Part shown: positions 1-8,902 of the stretch, one piece after another
How the letters are laid out: each line of letters starts with the position of its first letter
How positions within the stretch are numbered: the first letter of the stretch is position 1
Origin: an uncultured Bacteroidota bacterium
Lineage (GTDB): Bacteria; Bacteroidota; Bacteroidia; Flavobacteriales; Flavobacteriaceae
DNA: 39,765 bases
Direction: 5' to 3'
Assembly (NCBI GenBank): GCA_902620455.1
Contig: CACNIG010000010.1
Coordinates: 1-39,765 of the forward strand
Notes under the pieces: model-generated
What the model saw: the letters and a program-made list of their open reading frames with translations, nothing else
Database searches by the model: none
What the model was told of the DNA's origin: nothing
Program-made: the position numbers and the translations under genes

Positions 1-963
1 AGGAAGTAGTACTATGTATACTTCAGGGTGACCTAAAAACCAAAACAGATGCTCAAAAAGTACTGGTGACCCTCCTTGATAGTGAAGAACCTCACCTTGA
101 ATAAAAATATCTGAGAGGAAAAAGGATGTTCCAAAACTCCTGTCCATTATTAAAAGAAGTGCCGCAGATAATAAAACTGGGAATGATACAACTCCGATTA
201 TTGCGGTCACTAAAAAAGCCCAGACTGTTAAAGGTAACCTAGTCATTGTCATTCCTTCTGTTCTTAAATTAAGAACTGTAACTATATAATTCAATGCTGC
301 TAAAAGTGAGGATGCAATGAAAAATGCCATTGACACTAACCATAGAGTCATTCCAGCTGCAGATCCAGGTTGAGCTTGAGGTAGTGCACTTAAGGGGGGA
401 TATATTGTCCAACCAGCTGCAGCAGGTCCAGCCTCAACAAAAAGTGAAGCAATCATTAATGCAGATGATATAAAAAATAACCAATAAGAAATCATATTAA
501 GGAAACCTGAAGCCATATCTCTTGCTCCAATTTGCAATGGTATTAATAGGTTACTAAATGTCCCACTTAATCCTGCAGTTAAAACAAAGAAAACCATAAT
601 TGTACCATGAATGGTAACTAAAGCTAAATAAACATTTGGGTCCATAACTCCATCTGTAGCCCACTTTCCAAGAAGGACATCAAAAATGCCAAAAGACTCT
701 TCTGGCCAAGCCAATTGAAGTCTAAATAATAGAGACATAGCTATACCTACTATACCCATAATTAAACCTGTTATTAGGTATTGTTTCGAAATCATTTTAT
801 GATCTATACTAAAGATGTATTTAGTTATAAAAGTTTCTTTATGGTGATGATCATGATCGTGGTCATCATCATGAGATTCTACGATAACTTCTTCCTTTTC
901 AGTTATGTCCAGTTCGATATCCGTTCCGACTATTTTTGCTCTTCTATTTTGTTTTTGTGCCAT
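1..963 (-). CDS. ctaD: Cytochrome c oxidase subunit I, N-terminal part (runs off the window)
   Basis: Open reading frame of 321 codons from ATG at 963 to the window edge, so the 3' part of the gene is missing. It encodes the haem a/haem a3-CuB catalytic subunit of an aa3-type cytochrome c oxidase in the inner membrane. Seen: a His-rich N-terminal tail (six His between residues 31 and 41), then the family sequence FSIDHKMISKQYL, several hydrophobic helices, TIHGTIMVFF with the low-spin haem His, and HPEVYIVLLP at the edge, which holds the CuB His and the His-Tyr cross-link motif. It is the last visible gene of the act-cta operon, 13 nt after ctaC. Identity is firm; only completeness is unknown. 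Confidence 0.96.
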   Translation of the reverse strand, partial: MAQKQNRRAKIVGTDIELDITEKEEVIVESHDDDHDHDHHHKETFITKYIFSIDHKMISKQYLITGLIMGIVGIAMSLLFRLQLAWPEESFGIFDVLLGKWATDGVMDPNVYLALVTIHGTIMVFFVLTAGLSGTFSNLLIPLQIGARDMASGFLNMISYWLFFISSALMIASLFVEAGPAAAGWTIYPPLSALPQAQPGSAAGMTLWLVSMAFFIASSLLAALNYIVTVLNLRTEGMTMTRLPLTVWAFLVTAIIGVVSFPVLLSAALLLIMDRSFGTSFFLSDIFIQGEVLHYQGGSPVLFEHLFWFLGHPEVYIVLLP

Positions 964-976
964 AGATAAGTTTAAT

Positions 977-2044
977 TTATTGAACAAATTCTTTAAATGT
1001 TAATTGATTATCGAGCCATTCATTAAAATCTTCTTCTGACTCAACTATTATTTTCATCTGCATGTTATAATGAGAAGCACCACAAATTTTATTACATAAA
1101 AGTAAGAAATCAAATTCATATGGATCAAGAGGAAATTCACCTTCAGCAACTAATTTTTCACTTTTATCAAATCTAATTTTATTAATTTTTCTAACCTTTT
1201 CTACAATTTCAGGTCTCATCCTCATTTCTTCAGTTGTAACATTTGGAATAAAAGCAAATTGATTAATCATACCAGGTACTGCATTCATTTGAGCTCTAAA
1301 ATGAGGCATGTAAGCAGAGTGAAGAACATCCTGAGATCTAATCCTAAATACTACCTCACGATTAACAGGTAAGTGTAATTCTTGAACTACAATATCATCA
1401 TCACCGTTTCTATCAGTTGGATCAATACCAACTAAATTTTTTCCATCAAAATCTTGAAGGAACCTAACATTTGCATCACCTAGAACACCATCCTCTCCAG
1501 CATATCTAGCTTTCCAGTTAAATTGTTGAGCATATAATTCAACAACAAGTGCTTCATCATTCTCCTCAATTGTCATAATATCAACCCATGTGAACAAGCC
1601 ATAAAGAATTAATCCTGCCAATGCAATTGTAGGGATTATTGTCCATACACCCTCAAGAAAATTACTGTCAGCAAAAAATAAGGCTTTTCTTTTTTTGTTA
1701 CCTCTATATTTAAATGCAAAGTAATGTAACAATGCCTGAGTTATAGTTTGGACAAAGAATATTACAGCAAATGAAAACCATAAGAGACTATCATAATTTT
1801 CTCCGTGAACAGATGCAGACTCTGGAAGAATAACATCACCATATTGAAAAAAGGAAAATATTGTTAATGCATAAATAAAAATTAAGAAAAAGAACATTAG
1901 CTTTCCTTGAAAATCATTGTCTTTGTCACTAGCTATTTCATCATTATTATAATCAACTGGCTTCGAAAGCTCAAGAATTTTAGTTAATTGCCATACTGCA
2001 ATTGAAATTAAAATTAATGATGTTAAAACAAGTAATAATGTCAT
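977..2044 (-). CDS. ctaC: Cytochrome c oxidase subunit II
   Basis: 355 residues. This subunit takes electrons from cytochrome c through its binuclear CuA centre and passes them to subunit I. Four hydrophobic segments are visible (about residues 1-20, 49-66, 88-112 and 136-156), followed by a periplasmic cupredoxin domain. CuA ligands can be read: His242 in VLHSAYMPHF, then Cys317, Cys321, His325 and Met328 in CNKICGASHYNM. The segment between the first His and the Cys pair is long (about 75 residues), which I associate with Bacteroidota homologues. It starts 1 nt after the actF stop, so translation is probably coupled to the ACIII genes. Confidence 0.96.
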   Translation of the reverse strand: MTLLLVLTSLILISIAVWQLTKILELSKPVDYNNDEIASDKDNDFQGKLMFFFLIFIYALTIFSFFQYGDVILPESASVHGENYDSLLWFSFAVIFFVQTITQALLHYFAFKYRGNKKRKALFFADSNFLEGVWTIIPTIALAGLILYGLFTWVDIMTIEENDEALVVELYAQQFNWKARYAGEDGVLGDANVRFLQDFDGKNLVGIDPTDRNGDDDIVVQELHLPVNREVVFRIRSQDVLHSAYMPHFRAQMNAVPGMINQFAFIPNVTTEEMRMRPEIVEKVRKINKIRFDKSEKLVAEGEFPLDPYEFDFLLLCNKICGASHYNMQMKIIVESEEDFNEWLDNQLTFKEFVQ

Positions 2045-2045
2045 T

Positions 2046-3383
2046 TTAGTCTAGATTATAATATTGAAACGTTTTACTTTCCTCTATAAATGGATCTCCT
2101 TTAGCAAGAATTGGTGCTTTTGAAATTTCCTTAAATACAACATAGGTAAATATCCCCAAGAAGAATAAAAACCCTCCAATCTCAGCAGGTCCAAAGGACC
2201 ACATATCTCCTACAGCAGATGGCATTATCATATTGTATACATCAAGGTAATGACCAATTATAATCACAATTCCTGTTAAAATTACAATAAAGTTAGTCTT
2301 CTTAAAATCACTATTCATAAGAACAATTAATGGGAATATAAGATTTAATACTACCATACCAAAAAATAAAAAATTATAGTCTTCAATTCTAGTAATGAAG
2401 TAAGTTACTTCCTCTGGTATATTTGAATACCAAATAAGCATAAACTGAGAAAACCATAAATAAGCCCAGAAAACACTTACACCAAACATGAACTTAGCCA
2501 AGTCATGAATGTGACTATCGTTAACAAAACTTAGATAATTTTGAGATTTAAGATATATTGTAATTATGGCTAAAGTTGTTATACCTGATACAAACATACC
2601 TGCAAAAACATACCACCCAAATAAAGTACTAAACCAATGAGGATCTATTGACATTATCCAATCCCATGACATCATAGATTCTGAAATTAAAAAGAATACT
2701 AAAAAACCAGCAGAAAATTTAAATAATTTTTTATGAATGCTCATATCATTATTAGTATCCTGCTCAAGAGATAGTTTTCGAGTAATATTTCTATACAGAA
2801 CCCAACCGGATATATATATTATTGCCCTTGCAAAAAAGAAAGGTATGTTTAAATATCCAACTTTATTTCTAATTATTTCATCATGTGCAACCACATCAGG
2901 ATCCATCCATAAGAAAAGATGATTGAACTTTAATGCAGAAAATACAAGTATAATGATTACAAATATTGAACCTGGAAGAAGATATCCTGTAACCCCTTCC
3001 ATTAATCTATATAATACTATTGACCAGCCTGCTTGAGAAGCTCTTTGAATTGCATAAAATGCTAGGACACCAAGAGAAATCATCATGAAAAATAAAGCTG
3101 GCACATAGATTGCGGCCCATGGCTTATTTTGTAATTGATGAAAAACATGCTTATCATGATCGTACTCATGACCCGAAGCTCCATGACTATCCTCCCCATA
3201 TCCATCTGCATGACTATCACTATGATCCCCGTATCCATCATGGCTCATTTTAGCAACAATTTCCTTTGATTCTTCTACATTAGAAGGTGCATTATAGAAT
3301 CCAAACGCAATACCAATAGCTCCAATAATTGTCAAAATTATGGAGAATCTTTTGATTTGTTTTGAAAACTTATAATCTGTCAT
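2046..3383 (-). CDS. actF: Alternative complex III membrane subunit ActF
   Basis: 445 residues, about ten hydrophobic helices. In alternative complex III (ACIII), ActF is one of two related NrfD/PsrC-like integral membrane subunits; ActC is the other. Seen: an N-terminal helix (about 13-30), then a His/Asp/Gly-rich loop (residues 48-82, eight His), then the helical bundle ending in HYLDVYNMIMPSAVG and a last helix. Its length and place in the order actE-actF-ctaC fit the family. It lies 3 nt after actE and 1 nt before ctaC. The His-rich loop may bind metal, but that is only inference. Confidence 0.92.
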   Translation of the reverse strand: MTDYKFSKQIKRFSIILTIIGAIGIAFGFYNAPSNVEESKEIVAKMSHDGYGDHSDSHADGYGEDSHGASGHEYDHDKHVFHQLQNKPWAAIYVPALFFMMISLGVLAFYAIQRASQAGWSIVLYRLMEGVTGYLLPGSIFVIIILVFSALKFNHLFLWMDPDVVAHDEIIRNKVGYLNIPFFFARAIIYISGWVLYRNITRKLSLEQDTNNDMSIHKKLFKFSAGFLVFFLISESMMSWDWIMSIDPHWFSTLFGWYVFAGMFVSGITTLAIITIYLKSQNYLSFVNDSHIHDLAKFMFGVSVFWAYLWFSQFMLIWYSNIPEEVTYFITRIEDYNFLFFGMVVLNLIFPLIVLMNSDFKKTNFIVILTGIVIIIGHYLDVYNMIMPSAVGDMWSFGPAEIGGFLFFLGIFTYVVFKEISKAPILAKGDPFIEESKTFQYYNLD

Positions 3384-3386
3384 TTA

Positions 3387-3932
3387 TTATTTTTTTGATT
3401 CTTCTCTTAATTTCATTACATATTGTGCAATTTGCCATCTTTCCTCCTCATTAACCTGTCCAGAATGAGAACCCATTGCATTTATTCCATACATTAAAAC
3501 ATGATAAATACTTCCTGGTGTAATTTCTCTATCTATATATGCAGGTATACCAAGAAATTTTTCTCTTTGTGCTAAAATTCCCATACCATCTCCTTTGTCT
3601 CCATGACATACTGAACAATATATCTCATATAGTTCTTTACCCTGACTTATATTAAAATCAGTTATCTCGATTGGTGACAAAAGATTTGCCTTAGCCATTT
3701 CATATCCTTCATTTGAATCAGGATAGTCATAGGGTTCCCATCCTCTTGGTATTGTTCCTTCAACTGGTATTTGAGCTTCAATTCCATTCGAGAATCCATC
3801 AGACTCAGCATAAGTTTCGTAAGCCAAAGATTCATACATATCTGGAAAATACTGAAAGTTTGGTTTTGATGGGTCAAAACATGAAGTAAGCATAAGGCTT
3901 GTTAATAATATTAAAATTAGATTATTTCTCAC
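3387..3932 (-). CDS. actE: Alternative complex III monohaem cytochrome c lipoprotein ActE
   Basis: 181 residues. A lipoprotein signal peptide ends in the lipobox LTSC with Cys18, so the mature protein should be anchored to the periplasmic face of the inner membrane. A single haem c site CSVCH lies at residues 106-110, and Met153 in NAMGSH is a plausible sixth haem ligand. The region RGWEPYDYPDSNEGYEMAKA ahead of the cytochrome domain is typical of ActE. In ACIII this subunit passes electrons towards the terminal oxidase or a soluble cytochrome. The start overlaps the 3' end of actD by 11 nt, indicating a shared transcript and coupled translation. Confidence 0.94.
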   Translation of the reverse strand: MRNNLILILLTSLMLTSCFDPSKPNFQYFPDMYESLAYETYAESDGFSNGIEAQIPVEGTIPRGWEPYDYPDSNEGYEMAKANLLSPIEITDFNISQGKELYEIYCSVCHGDKGDGMGILAQREKFLGIPAYIDREITPGSIYHVLMYGINAMGSHSGQVNEEERWQIAQYVMKLREESKK

Positions 3933-4455
3933 TTTCTTCTTTTACTTCTTTAATTGATACTGCACCCATTTTTTTTAGCATGGTTTTCGTTTTTGATAAA
4001 TTTGAGCCTGACTCCATATCAACTAAAAATTTGTCATCTGTTGTTGCTGGTTCTGGATTTTCTGCTTTTTTAAATGGCCATAATTTACTTTTCATGTAAA
4101 AAGTAATCACCATTAAATGTGCTGCAAAAAAAACTGTCATCTCAAAAATTATAGGCACAAAGGAAGGTATATTCTCGATTAAAGTAAAACTAGGTTTACC
4201 TCCAATGTCTTGTGGCCAATCAACAATCATTATATAATACATCATTAAAACAGCCACAGTGAATCCTATACATCCATAAATAAATGTTGCAATAGATATG
4301 TTTGTTGGCTTGAGTTTCATGGCTTTGTCTAATCCATGAACAGGAAAAGGTGTATAAACTTCATATATATAAATCTTATTTTTTACAATTTCTTTAATTG
4401 CATCTAATAAGATGTCGTCATCATCAAACATTACATGTAGTCTCTTAGCACTCAT
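3922..4455 (-). CDS. actD: Alternative complex III subunit ActD (DUF3341 type)
   Basis: 177 residues. An N-terminal soluble part with HVMFDDDDILLDAI and VYTPFPVHGLDKAM (both ActD hallmarks) is followed by two hydrophobic helices at about 56-78 and 101-122, then a charged tail. It is a structural membrane subunit of ACIII without visible cofactor ligands. The ATG overlaps the actC stop by 1 nt and the end overlaps actE by 11 nt, placing it firmly in the operon. A role in assembly or stabilising the membrane arm is inferred from the family, not from motifs. Confidence 0.93.
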   Translation of the reverse strand: MSAKRLHVMFDDDDILLDAIKEIVKNKIYIYEVYTPFPVHGLDKAMKLKPTNISIATFIYGCIGFTVAVLMMYYIMIVDWPQDIGGKPSFTLIENIPSFVPIIFEMTVFFAAHLMVITFYMKSKLWPFKKAENPEPATTDDKFLVDMESGSNLSKTKTMLKKMGAVSIKEVKEESEK

Positions 4456-5837
4456 TACTTATCTCTATTTTTTTTATAAATTTCACCTGATGATTTTAAT
4501 ATAGTCTTGATTTCTGCTTGAGCAACCACAGGAAAACTTCTTGCATATAATAAAAATAATACAAAGAAGAAGCCAATTGTCCCAAGGAATATTCCAATAT
4601 CTACAAAAGTTGGAGAGAACATTGTCCATGAAGATGGAAGATAGTCTCTATGTAAAGATGTGACAATTATTACAAATCTTTCAAACCACATCCCAATATT
4701 TACAACAATTGATATTATGAATGACCAAATAATATTTGTTCTAATCTTTTTAATCCACATAACCTGAGGGGATACAACATTACATGACATCATTAAAAAG
4801 TATGCCCACCAATATGGTCCAGTTGCCCTATTTAAAAATGCATATTGCTCATACTCAACCCCCGAATACCAAGCTATAAATAGCTCTGTAATATACGCGC
4901 ATCCTACAATTGAACCAGTAATCATAATTACAATATTCATCATCTCAATATGTTGAAGTGTAATATAACTTTCAAGTCTTGAAACCTTTCTCATTATAAT
5001 AAGTAATGTTTGAACCATTGCAAATCCAGAGAAAATTGCACCTGCAACAAAGTAAGGTGGAAATATTGTTGTATGCCATCCAGGAATTACTGAAGTGGCA
5101 AAATCAAAGGAGACTATTGTGTGAACCGATAATACAAGAGGAGTTGCTAGTCCTGCAAGTACTAATGAAACCTCTTCAAACCTTTGCCAGTCTTTTGCTC
5201 TTCCAGACCAACCGAAACTTAATAAGCTATATATTTTCTTTCTAAAAGGTTTGACAGCTCTATCTCTAATCATGGCAAAATCTGGGAGTAATCCAGTCCA
5301 CCAAAATACAAGAGAAACAGTTAAATATGTAGAGATAGCAAATACATCCCAAAGAAGAGGGGAGTTAAAATTAACCCACAAAGACCCAAACTGATTAGGT
5401 ATAGGGAAAAACCAATAAATTAGCCACGGTCTACCCATGTGAATAACTGGAAATAAACCTGCTTGAATAACAGAAAAAATTGTCATAGCCTCGGCAGATC
5501 TATTAATTCCCATTCTCCATTTTTGTCTAAAAAGTAGTAATACAGCAGAAATTAATGTCCCAGCATGACCAATACCTACCCACCAAACAAAATTTGTAAT
5601 ATCCCAAGCCCAACCTACAGTTTTATTCAAGCCCCATGTTCCAATACCTGTTCCTATAGTGTATGCTATACACCCAAGTCCCCATAAAAATATTATCATC
5701 GAAATTGAGAAGGCAATCCACCAATCACGGTCTGGAGGTGTTTCAACAGGTCTTGCAATATCATTTGAAATATCAGCATAAGATTTATCACCAAGTACAA
5801 GAGGTTTTCTAATAGGAGCTTCGTAGTGGGACGACAT
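4455..5837 (-). CDS. actC: Alternative complex III NrfD/PsrC-like quinol-oxidising subunit ActC
   Basis: 460 residues with about ten hydrophobic helices. This is the polysulfide reductase NrfD family subunit of ACIII, thought to form the quinol-oxidation site next to the iron-sulfur subunit ActB. Seen: an N-terminal soluble stretch (APIRKPLVLGDKSYADISND), then helices including VWWVGIGHAGTLISAVLLLF and HMGRPWLIYW, sequences characteristic of this family. It follows actB by 2 nt and overlaps actD by 1 nt. The start at 5837 gives the expected N-terminus. Confidence 0.95.
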   Translation of the reverse strand: MSSHYEAPIRKPLVLGDKSYADISNDIARPVETPPDRDWWIAFSISMIIFLWGLGCIAYTIGTGIGTWGLNKTVGWAWDITNFVWWVGIGHAGTLISAVLLLFRQKWRMGINRSAEAMTIFSVIQAGLFPVIHMGRPWLIYWFFPIPNQFGSLWVNFNSPLLWDVFAISTYLTVSLVFWWTGLLPDFAMIRDRAVKPFRKKIYSLLSFGWSGRAKDWQRFEEVSLVLAGLATPLVLSVHTIVSFDFATSVIPGWHTTIFPPYFVAGAIFSGFAMVQTLLIIMRKVSRLESYITLQHIEMMNIVIMITGSIVGCAYITELFIAWYSGVEYEQYAFLNRATGPYWWAYFLMMSCNVVSPQVMWIKKIRTNIIWSFIISIVVNIGMWFERFVIIVTSLHRDYLPSSWTMFSPTFVDIGIFLGTIGFFFVLFLLYARSFPVVAQAEIKTILKSSGEIYKKNRDK

Positions 5838-5839
5838 AT

Positions 5840-8800
5840 CTATATTTTTTTAGTATTTCTAATCTTAACTTGATAAATAACATTTGGTTTCGTACCAATA
5901 CTTTCCAAGACTCTATAAGTTCTATCACCATCTTTTACCTTAAGAATTTCACTTTCTTTATCATTAATATCTCCAAATACCATTGCATTATCATCACAAG
6001 ATTCAGAACAAGCAGTTTTAAATTCTCCATCTTTTACTCTACGACCTTCTTTTTTTGCATCAAGGATAGTTTTTTGTGTCATTTGAATGCATAACGAGCA
6101 TTTTTCCATCACACCTCTTGATCTGACATTAACATCTGGGTTAATTACCATTCGCCCTAGATCATTATTCATATTATAATCGAATTCATCATTCTGTGAG
6201 TATTGGAACCAATTAAATCGTCTAACCTTATATGGACAGTTGTTAGCACAGTATCTGGTACCTACACACCTATTATAAGCCATCTGATTTTGACCCTGCC
6301 TTCCATGAGATGTAGCAGCGACAGGACAAACTGTTTCACATGGCGCATGATTACAATGCATACATGACACAGGTTGGAATACAACTTGAGGGTTTGCAGA
6401 TGCTTTTTCTAAATTTGATGAAGTTGATTTATACTCAGAAAAACCTTTAGTAGAATCTTTAGCCTCAACATCTCCTTGAATTGTATCTTGAGATGAATAG
6501 TATCTATCGATCCTGATCCAGTGCATATCTCTTGACTTTCTAACTTCTTCCTTTCCTACAACAGGAACATTATTCTCAGCATGACAAGCAATTACACAAG
6601 CACCACATCCATTACATTTATTTAAATCAATAGATAAATTAAAGTGATGACCAGTAGACCTGTCAAATTCTCTCCATATATCAACTTCTTTTGATGTAAC
6701 CTTAGTCTCAATGTGATTTTTTGATACCATCACTGTAGGGTTCCATATGGACTTATCTTTTTCAATGAATTCCTCCAGTGTGGTTTCTTTGATAATTTCA
6801 TCTCTACCCATCATTGTGTTGTGAAGTTGGATACATGCAAATTCATGATCACCTTTAATTTTGGATATATTTACTTTCTGGGTCTTTTTAAAATCATTAT
6901 AAAATTTATAGGCATTAACTCCAATATTCATATGCTCGCTCATTGCTTGAGTTTTTCCATAACCAAGAGCTAATCCAACAGTTCCAGGTGTTTGACCTGG
7001 TTGAATAATTACAGGAACTTTTATGCTATTTTTTTCATTACTAACATTAACATAACTACCATTTAGTGCACCATTAGAAACATTATAATTTTTGAGACCA
7101 AGTCTTTCAGCATCCTTGTATGATACAGTTAGATAATTATCCCATGTTACTCTAGTAATTGGATCTGGAAACTCTTGCAACCAAGGGTTTGAAGATTGTT
7201 GACCATCTCCTAGTCCAACTTTTGTGTATAGAATAAGATCTAGCTCATCAGTGTTTTGAATAGGAAGATTAACAAGATTTGCAGATGTTTTGATTCTCCT
7301 TGGAATATTATTTTCATAGGAATAATAAAAACCATCTTGAAGAGATTTCCCCCAAGTCTTTCCTTTTAAAATGTTAGATCTCCAGTTGTTTTTAATTTCA
7401 TCATAAAAATTATTGTTTGACCCTGAAAGTGTAAGTATTACATCTTGGAACTGGTTAGTATCAAAAAGAGGTTTTATAGTCGGTTGACTTAAATAATAAT
7501 GTCCAGTTTTAAACTCATAGTCTCCCCAAGATTCAAGATAATGAGGTGTTGCTGCAACATACTTACAACTATTAGCTGTCTCATCTTCTTTCATACTAAA
7601 GCATAATGAAAACTCTAATTTATTAACGAGATTTAAAAACTCCTCAGCATTTGGAAGTGTATATCCAGGATTTACTCCTGCCGTTATAATTCCACTAATA
7701 TTTCCTGATTTTAGTTCAGAAATTGTATTTAAAAGTTCGGAATCACTACCCTGATATATTAATCTTGGGGAAGATATATCAAAAGCATCACTATTAATAA
7801 ATTCGTTGATCATTAAAACAATCTCCTGAGAGTCAACATCATCAAGACCAGATATAACAACTGCTTTTTTTCCAGATTTTTTTATTGATTCAACAGCTAG
7901 TTTTACATATCTATCAAGATAGGGGCCAAGCGCTGGACCTGAATATTTCTGGTTTGTTAAATTAAGATAGATACTTTGAAGAACATATCTAAGCTCACTT
8001 GGATTTGCCATAACCCTATTATCAGCATTTGCTCCAGTCAAGGTCATATTTGATTCAAATTGAAGATGGTATGACATAGAATATTCATTCTCTTTATTTG
8101 GAACACGATTTTTAGACCATCCAGATGAATAATTTCCACCCTGCCAATCAGACATAAAATCAGCATCAATTGAGATTATTGTATTGGATAATGAAAAGTC
8201 ATAGTCAGCTAAAGCTCTCTGACCGTATGAATTCTCAAATGCGTCTAAAGCTGAACTATTAGATATAGAATCATATATAACATGTTGAACGTTTGGATAC
8301 TTCTGAATAAATTCAGAAATTATTTTTTCTGTAGTTGGACTTGCAAAGGACTGGGTGAGCAAAACCACTTTTTTGTTTTGACTTGAAAGCCTTTCTAACT
8401 CAGATATCACAGATAAGTTGAAATCATTCCAGCTAATGTTTTGACCCTCAACTTTAGGCCCCTGAAGCCTATATATATCATACATTGAAAGAACAGATGC
8501 ATTAATTCTTGCATTTGTGCAATTCATTGAATTAGCATCTTTATTCCCTTTAATAAAAATTGGGCGACCTTCCCTTGTTTTAACTAAAATACTGCTAAAG
8601 TCAAATCCATCTGCAATGGTTGTGGCATAGTAGTTTGCAATACCAGGAATAATTCTATCAGGCTGAACCACATATGGAACAGATTTAATTACGGGTCCTT
8701 CACAACCAACAATAGCTGCAGCAGCCGTGCTAAAGCCAGCATATTTTAAAAAGTCTCTTCTGTTAGGGTTATTATCTTTGTCTCCCTCACCAACAGGAAT

Positions 8801-8896
8801 CTTTTCAACAAATTCATTTTGTTCTAGCTTTTCAACAATCTCACTATTCTTGTTTAGCTCCTCAAAACCTTTCCAATAAATATTCTTCTTTCCCAT
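5840..8896 (-). CDS. actB: Alternative complex III iron-sulfur subunit ActB
   Basis: 1018 residues, the large periplasmic subunit of ACIII. It combines a molybdopterin-oxidoreductase-like domain (about residues 80-740; no molybdopterin is expected in this family) with a C-terminal ferredoxin-like domain. Seen: a twin-arginine motif RRDFLK at 46-51 followed by an Ala-rich stretch and Cys65 in AIVGC, compatible with Tat export and possible lipidation. Four cysteine clusters follow: CNGCGACVIAC from 761, CMHCNHAPCETVC from 845, CVGTRYCANNC from 877, and CSLC plus CSESC at about 933-967. These hold the Fe-S wire that carries electrons from quinol to the ActA haems. It starts 6 nt after actA. Confidence 0.96.
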   Translation of the reverse strand: MGKKNIYWKGFEELNKNSEIVEKLEQNEFVEKIPVGEGDKDNNPNRRDFLKYAGFSTAAAAIVGCEGPVIKSVPYVVQPDRIIPGIANYYATTIADGFDFSSILVKTREGRPIFIKGNKDANSMNCTNARINASVLSMYDIYRLQGPKVEGQNISWNDFNLSVISELERLSSQNKKVVLLTQSFASPTTEKIISEFIQKYPNVQHVIYDSISNSSALDAFENSYGQRALADYDFSLSNTIISIDADFMSDWQGGNYSSGWSKNRVPNKENEYSMSYHLQFESNMTLTGANADNRVMANPSELRYVLQSIYLNLTNQKYSGPALGPYLDRYVKLAVESIKKSGKKAVVISGLDDVDSQEIVLMINEFINSDAFDISSPRLIYQGSDSELLNTISELKSGNISGIITAGVNPGYTLPNAEEFLNLVNKLEFSLCFSMKEDETANSCKYVAATPHYLESWGDYEFKTGHYYLSQPTIKPLFDTNQFQDVILTLSGSNNNFYDEIKNNWRSNILKGKTWGKSLQDGFYYSYENNIPRRIKTSANLVNLPIQNTDELDLILYTKVGLGDGQQSSNPWLQEFPDPITRVTWDNYLTVSYKDAERLGLKNYNVSNGALNGSYVNVSNEKNSIKVPVIIQPGQTPGTVGLALGYGKTQAMSEHMNIGVNAYKFYNDFKKTQKVNISKIKGDHEFACIQLHNTMMGRDEIIKETTLEEFIEKDKSIWNPTVMVSKNHIETKVTSKEVDIWREFDRSTGHHFNLSIDLNKCNGCGACVIACHAENNVPVVGKEEVRKSRDMHWIRIDRYYSSQDTIQGDVEAKDSTKGFSEYKSTSSNLEKASANPQVVFQPVSCMHCNHAPCETVCPVAATSHGRQGQNQMAYNRCVGTRYCANNCPYKVRRFNWFQYSQNDEFDYNMNNDLGRMVINPDVNVRSRGVMEKCSLCIQMTQKTILDAKKEGRRVKDGEFKTACSESCDDNAMVFGDINDKESEILKVKDGDRTYRVLESIGTKPNVIYQVKIRNTKKI

Positions 8897-8902
8897 TTTA
8901 AA

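Noticed and set aside
781-969. 62-codon plus-strand frame at the ctaD start
   Set aside because: Antisense to the N-terminus of ctaD, which is unmistakable on the minus strand.
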